From contig JAJYHJ010000176.1 of assembly GCA_021784785.1 (NCBI GenBank), forward strand, positions 1 to 45,459: a DNA stretch of 45,459 nt, given 5' to 3'. The stretch is from Actinomycetes bacterium. GTDB taxonomy: Bacteria > Actinomycetota > Acidimicrobiia > Acidimicrobiales > Acidimicrobiaceae. The notes under the pieces were generated by a model that searched no databases, was not told where the DNA came from, and saw only the letters and a list, made by a program, of their open reading frames with translations. Below, piece by piece: positions 1 through 8,555 of the stretch. How positions within the stretch are numbered: position 1 is the stretch's first letter; every line of letters starts with the position of its first letter. Both the position numbers and the translations under genes were made by a program.

Positions 1-433
1 CACATAGTTGCATAGTCACCATTGGTTGTGATCTTTTATTCACACCTACATCTAAGAAGCAGAAGCTACACGACCAGAAGAGACATATACCACTATGAAA
101 TACCAGCTAAGAAGCTATGTGCCTATCCGCGCGGCCTCTAAGCTAGAGACGTTCAAAGATGTCACGGGCAATTTGCACATAGCTCGGCACACAATCATTT
201 GTTCGACCTCGCTTCGACCCTGATATCTCTTTCAAACCCCAAGGCTTCGCTACCAAGGACTCTGGCGTCTCCTCGGACCGGACTCACATCGGTTAGCTAT
301 CGCGAGCTCGACGCTCGGACTAGGTCATATCTGACCTCATTGTTTGCTATGACCTGCGCCCAAGTCTGTGGACGCACACGGGTGCAGGCTCAAAAGGATA
401 AGGTTGCTTGACCTCTCCCTTACGGAAGGGGGT

Positions 434-1480
434 TTACGGCGACGAAGTTGTTGTATAGATCAACATGACTTTAGAACCTGCTACACGATAATGTTCCGTA
501 ATCGTAAGGGTATGATCGCCAAAGGTCGCAGTAAAGGTTCCACTTCCACCATTCGCCTGATTACCTTTAACATCTTCAACGAGATTCGCCAGTGAATCAA
601 ACCTCGTAAGTCCAGCGGCCAGAGTCGTCGCCGTTTGAAGCGGCAGCTTTCCAACGTCTTCAATCTCGCTAGGGTTCTTAGTTGCGATCGCATGAAGCAG
701 CGCGATTAACCACGATACCTCCTTACCCGCCAGTAGATAAGGAGCGCTTGATCCTTCCCATCTTTGACTGGTTGTTCCCGAGATGTCGAATGAGCCCATT
801 GGAAGATAGTTATCAATCAGTGAAAGATTTTGGGAGGCAAACGGTTGTGGCATTCCCGATACTTGGTAGGACGTAGCTCTAGGAACAGGTGGAGGCGTTC
901 CGAGTTGAACGCTTGCAATTAGGTTAGCACCAACTAAGTATCGGTTCGGCGTTAGGTAAAGGGCATTCAGGGGCCAGCAAGCTTCGAGAACGACGCTTGG
1001 ACTCTGACTGTTTCTAAGCGCATATCCAACCGGTACGACCTTATGCCACGCGACACGGAAAACATCCTCATGAGACCGAGTATCGATCTCGAAGTAAGAA
1101 CCGATGGTAAGCTTGTTCAGATTTGAAAACCAACTCACATTGTGAGCCGCTAATACGGAGGTACCCGGAGAACCAACAGGCACACTGGCAGCCAAGTGGC
1201 CGATTGCTACGTTCAAAACAACATCCCCTGTTCCTTGTTCCACGGGAGCAACGAGGCTCAATTCTGGTATTTTTAGTAGCGCTATAACGTTACTAGGCCA
1301 CTGTCTCTTTAAACCAACATGTTCTACTTGAGTTGCTAATTGTTGCCCGACCTTATGATAGTCGTAGTAGAACCAAGCGATCCGGCCAAATATCACCAGT
1401 CCCATAACGACAAGCACGATTCCGGCAAACAAACTCATCTTCCGTACCCCACCTTGATGTGAAGTATGACGACCTCTCAT
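434..1480 (-). CDS. Sortase family protein with long C-terminal extension
   Basis: N-terminal TM; catalytic-like His (VLAAHNVSWF), Cys (VVLEACWPLN) and Arg (LTPNRYLVGA) in sortase order and spacing; about 150 extra residues after the catalytic domain. Confidence 0.8.
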   Translation of the reverse strand: MRGRHTSHQGGVRKMSLFAGIVLVVMGLVIFGRIAWFYYDYHKVGQQLATQVEHVGLKRQWPSNVIALLKIPELSLVAPVEQGTGDVVLNVAIGHLAASVPVGSPGTSVLAAHNVSWFSNLNKLTIGSYFEIDTRSHEDVFRVAWHKVVPVGYALRNSQSPSVVLEACWPLNALYLTPNRYLVGANLIASVQLGTPPPVPRATSYQVSGMPQPFASQNLSLIDNYLPMGSFDISGTTSQRWEGSSAPYLLAGKEVSWLIALLHAIATKNPSEIEDVGKLPLQTATTLAAGLTRFDSLANLVEDVKGNQANGGSGTFTATFGDHTLTITEHYRVAGSKVMLIYTTTSSP

Positions 1481-3465
1481 TAGGAGGGAACCTCACTTGG
1501 TACACCAACCCACAAAGACGTCACGGTAACGCTCGAATTGGACCCAATCGGAGACCAAACACGAACCTCTATAGGGTCTTCGAAATTTGGCGGATAAAAC
1601 CTCGTCACGAAGGGCCATATGCCCTCGTAAAATCCGCTAGGGTCCATGAACTTTGGCGCCTCGAAGGGCAAGGTGACCATCTCTGAGGCCCCCGTACCTC
1701 GCAGATATCTTCTTGCGAGCAACTGCCCTGTAGCATCGTCAAAAACCTGCACCTGAGCTACTCCACTTACCGAAATACGGACAACTGCTACACCGCGTCC
1801 GTTAGGCTTGATATATCCAACGACCCCTTGAGCTACCATGCCATCCTCCGGTCGATTTACAAGGGTACCACTCATAGAACCGGTGCCACTCAAACCTGTA
1901 GCAAAAGGAGAGCCGTGCAGCAATCCTGCCAATATAAAGTTGCTTGACGCTATGGACAAGACACCTCTTGCTGGGCCAGGGTTCCACCTCACCCAATACA
2001 CGCCACCAGGAAGTGGACCAACTACTTTAGCCCCAACCAAATTAGCTACATAAGACAAAGAGCCAAGAATCTCAGCCGGTGAACAGAGTTGGATCCCACG
2101 CCACGGGTCGGCGACTACGTCTACGACACGACCGTCTAAGGGAATTTTACTTAGATGACAGTTTAGTTGTTGCAGATGGCTTGAATGGCTAGCTAGCGCT
2201 CCAAGTGACGCATTTGGAGATACAACCTCGTCATTAGGGCCTATCGCCGCGCTCACGTAACGCAGAGACGCTCCCACCTCTAAGTTCGACGTATTCGTGA
2301 TAGATCCCACCATATGAGTCCCAAATAGACTCAACCACGCGACGGTACTCAATAAAGATCCCAAGGCAACCACGCGACTCAACCGCTGACTCCGCGCAAA
2401 GAGGAAGGAGAGTACGGGACCAGTCCCAAATACAATAAATGCGATCTCTGGAACTACTTGAAACGAGCCAGCGTAAGACACTAATATGCCCGAGAGAGTT
2501 ATAGGTGACGCTACTATAACAATAGCTGTAACTCCGATGAGAGAAAATGCTCCTATGATGCCGGATCCTCCTAGTATCGCCCACTGCTGAGGCCAACCAG
2601 AGATCAGAGCCTTAACGATAACCAAGGGATGAGTAATAGCACCTAGCGCTAAAGTTATAAAGGATCCATTCCTTAAACCAAGGAGGTGACTAATGTTTAA
2701 AAGGGCAAGCCTATCGCTTCGGTTGTCATGCAGTAATGCCGGAACGCCCAATACTAAAAGCGATACACCTATGACGATAGATGCAAGGCGAGTCTTTTTC
2801 CGTACAAACAGCCAAACTCCTATCAAGAGTAGAAGCAGAGCACTTGTATCTCCTGTGAGAGCAAGCAACGAGATAAACGTATACCCCCACCATATCTTGT
2901 CGTCGTCAAACATCAAAATCGCCAAAACGGCTAGAGATGCCTCCAATGCCTGGTAGTGAAAGTCAAAACTATCCGCTTTATATAACCAGACATCGCCAAG
3001 TGCTATGAACGACGGAGCTAGAATAACGATCACCCTATTACTTCCGTGAACCCCACCTCTATGTGCTGCTCTTTTAGCCCATATCGAAGCCAGAAAACCG
3101 ATCGATGCTGTCGGCAGCGCCTGTAGAAGATCCAACAGCACAACGTGAACTGGTAAACGCAAAATATCGACGAACATATAAGCAATGGGCCAGGTTATGA
3201 GCTCGAAATGGCTAGATATATATGGTATCGGGGTGCCAATTAATACCGTAGGGTTAGTAACACCACGAGCGATTTGCATTACCGCACCGGCGAAGCTCTC
3301 GTAATCGCTAGTTAATTCACCGCGAGCATACAGCATCTCACTCTCATATACAAGCACTACAAATTGAATCACGGAGATCGTTGCTGAAGCTAACATAGCC
3401 TTGTCAAAAGTCCTTTTAGCTATACGCTCAGTTTTATGCTCAGATTGCAGTTCAGTAATAGTCAC
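1480..3465 (-). CDS. Polytopic membrane protein, DUF2079-like / GT-C type putative glycosyltransferase
   Basis: 661 aa, many TM segments, early extracytoplasmic acidic motif (SDYESFAGAVMQIARG...SSHFELITWPIAYMF), C-terminal soluble domain. Confidence 0.6.
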   Translation of the reverse strand: MTITELQSEHKTERIAKRTFDKAMLASATISVIQFVVLVYESEMLYARGELTSDYESFAGAVMQIARGVTNPTVLIGTPIPYISSHFELITWPIAYMFVDILRLPVHVVLLDLLQALPTASIGFLASIWAKRAAHRGGVHGSNRVIVILAPSFIALGDVWLYKADSFDFHYQALEASLAVLAILMFDDDKIWWGYTFISLLALTGDTSALLLLLIGVWLFVRKKTRLASIVIGVSLLVLGVPALLHDNRSDRLALLNISHLLGLRNGSFITLALGAITHPLVIVKALISGWPQQWAILGGSGIIGAFSLIGVTAIVIVASPITLSGILVSYAGSFQVVPEIAFIVFGTGPVLSFLFARSQRLSRVVALGSLLSTVAWLSLFGTHMVGSITNTSNLEVGASLRYVSAAIGPNDEVVSPNASLGALASHSSHLQQLNCHLSKIPLDGRVVDVVADPWRGIQLCSPAEILGSLSYVANLVGAKVVGPLPGGVYWVRWNPGPARGVLSIASSNFILAGLLHGSPFATGLSGTGSMSGTLVNRPEDGMVAQGVVGYIKPNGRGVAVVRISVSGVAQVQVFDDATGQLLARRYLRGTGASEMVTLPFEAPKFMDPSGFYEGIWPFVTRFYPPNFEDPIEVRVWSPIGSNSSVTVTSLWVGVPSEVPS

Positions 3466-3509
3466 GATCTACTCTCATCTAAAACTCGCACGACGACCGA
3501 ACTTTCCCG

Positions 3510-5582
3510 CTACCTTTGAACGAAACGTACTGGTACTATCTGTGAGTACCCGTACGGATAGAATCCTGAACTCGAAACCAGGTTCGCTTCAAAGCTAACC
3601 GGGTTGCTCTCAGCAAAGCGATCAACGACTCTAAAGACTGCAACTCCTGTCGCATTAGTAAGTTCCTCGACAGGTGTCGCACCAGGCGATGACTTATTGA
3701 TGCTTGCACTGGAGTATACGAGTCCTCTTTGGGCGTAGATGACTTGTCCCAAAAATACTGGCACTCCCGCTACCTTGACTCTCTGGTCAAACCTATTCAA
3801 AAGCTCTGCCCTTATTTCTATCGGCGCATCCACCTTAATCGACTGATCTACTGCATCGGGAACGAGAGCAACGTGTAGAAGTTCCGGTTTGTAAACTGAG
3901 GTCACTGAAATAGTATGGGTCGAGAACGCTACCATCTGAAAACCTCCAAGTAGAGATGGTTGTGCTGGAAAGTTAGGAGATCCAAGCTTCACGTATCCCG
4001 TTGAACCAGGAGCGATTGTTCGAGGGCCCGAGAGCAAGGTCCAAGGTGAGGTAAAAGAACCTAAAAACTCAGAAGTGTACACAGGGGTGATCGGTCTACT
4101 ACCTGGATTAGCAACTTGTAGCGTCACACTATCAACCGTAGCTAACTGACCAGAGGTATGTATGCCAACAATTTTGAGTTGTTCAGGTGGCGCCGATAGC
4201 GCCCATACCCCAAGCGTTACGAGTAGGAGAGATGATGAGATAATCACCGCAGGAGCTACGATTCTCGACCTTCTTGCTATTTTGTATCTTGGCCACTGCG
4301 ACAGTACAACCATTGTAGCTGGTATCAGGCTTACGAAATAGGAGCCAAAGGATCGAGTTGCAAAAAATAGTGCAATTGACGGAAGCATGAACGACATCCA
4401 TGCCGAGGACTTCCAGTCAAACCAAAGAAATACACACCCACCGACCATAGCCAACACTGACATAACCGTGAGCCACTCTATGCCGCCACCGCCGACTCCA
4501 AAACTCAAGGTGAGAGCCACGAGACCCTGGCCGGATGGCACGATCGAGCCCCTAAGAGGAGTCATAATTCCCAGTATCCACGAGTGGAAATCAATCACCA
4601 TGAATGGAAGCTGCCATATACCGAATCCAAGCCCAGCTAAAGCCACGAAGCGCACTAGACATGTCCGCGCCTTCGCCCAACCAGCTGTGTCGGCGGACCA
4701 CCTTACTACAACTACAGCCAGAAACGGAGCTACTAACCACGGAGTTTGCTTAACCGCCATAGCTACTCCTAGCATCACGGGCGAAATAAAACCCCAGCGT
4801 TTTCCGTCTACGAATCTGCCTGTATAGGCGATCGAGCAGATGAGAAACGGAAGAAACAGTGCATCGGTAACACCTCCAACAGCGTACGCTATGTAAGCAG
4901 ACAGGCTTCCAAGTACTAGTACTAGAGTTCGCCACGAATCTTTTACATACACGACAGAGAGCACAATTGAAACAGCCCAAGCCGAGATATCCATAATTTC
5001 CCCGGCTTGAGCATGAAACCCCAAAAACATAAGCGGCACATAAAGAAGAAACGACAGCGACGGATACGACAGCATTGTCACCGGATGTCCTTGGAAAGTG
5101 AGAGTGTAGGCGTCTGGCGACACTTGATACCGTTGAAAGGCTGCGCCAAGGGAAACTCCATATGGATCTATCCCGTGCAGGAAAAGATGAGCCGCGAATT
5201 GATCGAAAGCTAACTCGTCTGTGGCATAGCTAGGACTCAACAAGATCTCTTGGTAACTCCATGCGCAAAAAGCAGCAACTACGATTCCAACAACCACCCA
5301 GAGTAAGGCTCCATCCCAACCCTTGCGAGCCAGGTAGGGCGCTCCTACTATAACCGTCAATCCTGATGCGATCGAGATCACATCCGCCACCGAGTACCAA
5401 GGGCTTAACTGCATAGCGACTCCGAAACGAAGCCCCCAAAGAATAAGTACTGCCCCTACTAAGATCCAACTCGCGACTTGAACTGGGTACCCATATCTCG
5501 AGGACTCCAAACTGGAAGCAACAACCTCTTCGGTCTCAGTATCAGATGGTAGGATTACCCCAGTACTCAATGTACTGGCCAC
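3510..5582 (-). CDS. Polytopic membrane protein, GT87/DUF2029-like putative glycosyltransferase with C-terminal soluble beta-rich domain
   Basis: 690 aa; DELAFDQFAAHLFLHGIDPYG motif in first loop typical of GT-C polyprenyl-sugar transferases; multiple TMs; C-terminal about 200 aa non-TM. Confidence 0.55.
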   Translation of the reverse strand: MASTLSTGVILPSDTETEEVVASSLESSRYGYPVQVASWILVGAVLILWGLRFGVAMQLSPWYSVADVISIASGLTVIVGAPYLARKGWDGALLWVVVGIVVAAFCAWSYQEILLSPSYATDELAFDQFAAHLFLHGIDPYGVSLGAAFQRYQVSPDAYTLTFQGHPVTMLSYPSLSFLLYVPLMFLGFHAQAGEIMDISAWAVSIVLSVVYVKDSWRTLVLVLGSLSAYIAYAVGGVTDALFLPFLICSIAYTGRFVDGKRWGFISPVMLGVAMAVKQTPWLVAPFLAVVVVRWSADTAGWAKARTCLVRFVALAGLGFGIWQLPFMVIDFHSWILGIMTPLRGSIVPSGQGLVALTLSFGVGGGGIEWLTVMSVLAMVGGCVFLWFDWKSSAWMSFMLPSIALFFATRSFGSYFVSLIPATMVVLSQWPRYKIARRSRIVAPAVIISSSLLLVTLGVWALSAPPEQLKIVGIHTSGQLATVDSVTLQVANPGSRPITPVYTSEFLGSFTSPWTLLSGPRTIAPGSTGYVKLGSPNFPAQPSLLGGFQMVAFSTHTISVTSVYKPELLHVALVPDAVDQSIKVDAPIEIRAELLNRFDQRVKVAGVPVFLGQVIYAQRGLVYSSASINKSSPGATPVEELTNATGVAVFRVVDRFAESNPVSFEANLVSSSGFYPYGYSQIVPVRFVQR

Positions 5583-6421
5583 TCCTGGAGGTTCGACTTA
5601 CCTGATTTAGTTGCCAGCTCTATAAGACTCTTTCCCGCAAGGTCGGTAGTCAAAGATACTGACCCTGTGGGAGCCGGTAATGCTCGAACATCTGACTCGG
5701 TATTTAGGTCAACAACAGCTACGTTACGAATGCCGTTTCGTCCCTTGAGCACAAACATCTGCGTCCCCGACGGTGACATTACAGTACTTATGCCCGAGTG
5801 TCCCACCCGGAACTGCCCCACCTTTTGAGCGGTCGATACCGCGTAAACGTCCATCATTCCTCCACTTTCCAAGCCATATAAGTAATTTCCACCGACAGAC
5901 ATGCAGACAGATACGGTGTTTGAGACTAGAGGTATCGAAGAAGTTGCTTGGTTGGTATTTGTATCCAAGAACGCGACAGCTCGAACATTCGCGCTACCCA
6001 CTAAGACTAGCATTGTAGATCCATTTCCATCGGCGCTCATGCCGATTACAGGGCCCGACATCGGAACCGTCGCTACCTTAGCCCCGCTAATTTGATAAAG
6101 ATCAACAGCACCAGCACTGCCGTTCGCTAGGCCAACTCCTATCACGCCGTTGGGAAGCTCCGTTATACTCGTCGCTGCATTCGACACCGAAAAACTAGAT
6201 AGTTCCTTGGAGTCGGCGAGATTAAATACGAAAACACCCATTGATTTTTCCGAGCCTGCCAAAAGCGCAATTTCACCATTAGACTGTAAAGGACCGAGGG
6301 AAAGGGAGTTTGCCGGGACTCCCAGAATCTTCTCCGGTTTTGCAGTTGCGTGCTTTGACTGCGGCGTCTTTGCAGACGTGGCTTGTGAACCGCAACTTGA
6401 AAGCACAGCAGTAACTGCCAA
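5567..6421 (-). CDS. Putative beta-propeller (YVTN/WD-like) lipoprotein
   Basis: Lipobox-like LSSC near N-terminus; repeated beta-strand motifs. Start uncertain: the reading frame continues upstream as TPKFILAFLAVTAVLSSC. Confidence 0.55.
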   Translation of the reverse strand: MAVTAVLSSCGSQATSAKTPQSKHATAKPEKILGVPANSLSLGPLQSNGEIALLAGSEKSMGVFVFNLADSKELSSFSVSNAATSITELPNGVIGVGLANGSAGAVDLYQISGAKVATVPMSGPVIGMSADGNGSTMLVLVGSANVRAVAFLDTNTNQATSSIPLVSNTVSVCMSVGGNYLYGLESGGMMDVYAVSTAQKVGQFRVGHSGISTVMSPSGTQMFVLKGRNGIRNVAVVDLNTESDVRALPAPTGSVSLTTDLAGKSLIELATKSGKSNLQEWPVH

Positions 6422-6453
6422 AAAAGCTAGGATAAATTTAGGCGTATGTATAG

Positions 6454-7176
6454 TTAGCGGACCGAAGATGTTCGTCTCCTCGCAGAGTAGATCACCGCCG
6501 CGCCGCCCAAAACCAAGATACCCGCGGTCACACCTTCAGGGAGAAAATTCTTACCAGTTACGGGGGAAGTGGCCCCAGGAACCGTAGCCGAAACGGGATT
6601 AGCCACTGCAAAACCAGGATCTGATGAAAATGTAATTACAGCCGATCCAGAACCTGTAGTCGCATTACTGTAAATTACCGGCGATCCGGATGTCGGAAAC
6701 TCGATCACTTTAGACTGTGATGTTATAGCACTTGCTTGAATCTTCACCGTTAGAGGATATGCAAAGTTTCCACTTAGTGCCGCACCGGTGGAAGGATCTA
6801 CGATCTCTATGCCAACTCCAGAACCGATCGAATAACTGCTCAGATTCAAAGCGGAAAGCGATCCTTGTAGCTGAGATAACGTCGGCTCAGTTACAACTAC
6901 CTGAACCGTTGTATTCCCAAAAGCACCCGCAGGAATCGATATAGTCACATTATTACCGTTTGCCGTCGTAGAGACAACTTGCACATTAGTCGAAGGCGCT
7001 ATCACCTGCGTGGCAACCACCGTAGAAAAACCGGGGGCCACTGGTGCGGTAGCAGAACTGGGCGGAGTTGACGACCCGCTCGCCCACGCAGCAGTACTAA
7101 AAAGAGAAACAGCGCCGACCAATCCAACGGCACCTACTGCAGCTCTAACACCAACGTACTTCGATGACTTTAGCAA
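6454..7176 (-). CDS. Secreted cell-surface protein with sorting-signal-like C-terminus
   Basis: Signal peptide (VGAVSLFSTAAWASG), Ser/Thr-rich body, C-terminal LPEGV + hydrophobic stretch + RRR; TTG start preceded by GGGAGG. Confidence 0.65.
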   Translation of the reverse strand: MLKSSKYVGVRAAVGAVGLVGAVSLFSTAAWASGSSTPPSSATAPVAPGFSTVVATQVIAPSTNVQVVSTTANGNNVTISIPAGAFGNTTVQVVVTEPTLSQLQGSLSALNLSSYSIGSGVGIEIVDPSTGAALSGNFAYPLTVKIQASAITSQSKVIEFPTSGSPVIYSNATTGSGSAVITFSSDPGFAVANPVSATVPGATSPVTGKNFLPEGVTAGILVLGGAAVIYSARRRTSSVR

Positions 7177-7261
7177 TTTAACCTCCCACGGAGTTAATGC
7201 TTGATTTTTGACTTACGTATCTATCGGCTTATACTCAGCATTAAATAAGTTATATCTTAAT

Positions 7262-7281
7262 ATAAGCCACTGATGGCTTAT
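7262..7281. repeat. Perfect inverted repeat ATAAGCCA-CTGA-TGGCTTAT upstream of surface-protein operon
   Basis: 8-bp perfect stem; further GGCTTATA copy at 7226-7233 and inverse TATAAGCC at 7261-7268. Confidence 0.6.
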
Positions 7282-7419
7282 CGAGATCACACTTCACGTT
7301 AGGTGTTTCAGGTAACTCTCAGAGTGCTAATCAAATGGCGGGGTTTATGGTTCGGTATTTGTCAGACGATCAAAACGAAACAACACGGCATTGCGATCAC
7401 GCCCTCAAGGTCAAAGGCA

Positions 7420-8466
7420 CTATTTCTGCAAGCCTCTACTGAACTCGGTTCTCGTCCTCGGCAAGGCATCAGGATAGTTCGACGCAATAAAGTCGATCAG
7501 TCTCTCTCGGACTTCGCACTGAAGATCCCAGGAGGTTGAACTGTCTCTTGCACTCATCAGCGCCCTAAGTTGCATAGTTGTAGAGCTAGAACTAACAACC
7601 TGCAATCTCGCCAAGTTTTTATCCCAGTTAGGTGACGTCGCCAAAATCTGCACAAAAGCTTGACGTATCTCTTCGATCGGGGCTTTGAAGTCCACATCGA
7701 GCAGCACCCACCCTAAGATATCCGAAGAGGACTTAGTCCAGTTCTCAAAAGGATTGGTTATGAGGTAAGAGATAGGGAGAACAAGTCTTCTCATGTCCCA
7801 AACTCGCACAACCACATATGTAAGGGCTATCTCCTCTATCCTGCCCCAATGACCGTCAACCACTACCACGTCGTCTATGCGAATAGGTTGAGATATTGCG
7901 ATCTGAATACCCGCTACAACGTTCGTGGCCGTAGGTTTAGCTGCTACCGCTGCTACGATACCGACTAGTCCAGCAGAAGCAAGAAGTCCGGTTCCTAAGG
8001 CTCTAACCTGTCCAAAAGTAAGTAGCACCATCCCGATCGCTATTACCGAGATGGCTGCCACCGCTACCCTTCTAAGTACGATGATCTGAGTGTGAATTCG
8101 CCTTGCCTTCAAGTTATCGGTAACATCGATGCGGTAACGTGCAAGCACAACGTCTTCAAAAACGTAGGTCATGACAACCGCAGTCCATGCCAAGATCACG
8201 ATTAATGCTATGCCACCAGCGTGTAGGAGTTCGGAGGTTAAATCTGAAGGGAGACGAAAAGTTGGAAGAAAAGCCTCCAAAAGTAGCAGCGGAATAAGGA
8301 CACGACTTGGCTTTTTCAGCCGTCTCAAGGCCGACCTCTCAAATACGGAGGAGTGAGACGCCTTAACCTTCGCCGCCAGTCGTCTAAAGCCGACTATATG
8401 GACAGATGTAGCTACAAGTACTATGAAAATGGCAGCAATAAGGTATAGATATGTCGAACTTTGCAT
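7420..8466 (-). CDS. MscS-family mechanosensitive ion channel protein
   Basis: TM region followed by VGIVAAVAAKPTATNVVAGIQIAISQPIRIDDVVVVDGHWGRIEEIALTYVVVR, classic MscS pore/beta domain. Confidence 0.85.
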   Translation of the reverse strand: MQSSTYLYLIAAIFIVLVATSVHIVGFRRLAAKVKASHSSVFERSALRRLKKPSRVLIPLLLLEAFLPTFRLPSDLTSELLHAGGIALIVILAWTAVVMTYVFEDVVLARYRIDVTDNLKARRIHTQIIVLRRVAVAAISVIAIGMVLLTFGQVRALGTGLLASAGLVGIVAAVAAKPTATNVVAGIQIAISQPIRIDDVVVVDGHWGRIEEIALTYVVVRVWDMRRLVLPISYLITNPFENWTKSSSDILGWVLLDVDFKAPIEEIRQAFVQILATSPNWDKNLARLQVVSSSSTTMQLRALMSARDSSTSWDLQCEVRERLIDFIASNYPDALPRTRTEFSRGLQK

Positions 8467-8555
8467 TCTTTTCCTTTCCGGCCTACGACGTCTTCAAGGT
8501 ATCGATCTAGCTATACAACCGTCCTCAGAGACTAATTGCATCTAGGCGATACTTT

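Noticed and set aside
1-433. Possible RNA gene or regulatory element downstream of the sortase; CCCTT-ACGG-AAGGG hairpin near 417-430
   Set aside because: The hairpin lacks a T-run on the minus strand and no tRNA/ncRNA fold was recognisable; small ORFs there look random.
4387-4827. 146-aa plus-strand ORF
   Set aside because: Antisense to a well-supported polytopic membrane protein gene; no signal of an independent family.
6150-6587. 145-aa plus-strand ORF
   Set aside because: Antisense to the lipoprotein and surface-protein genes; no recognisable domain.
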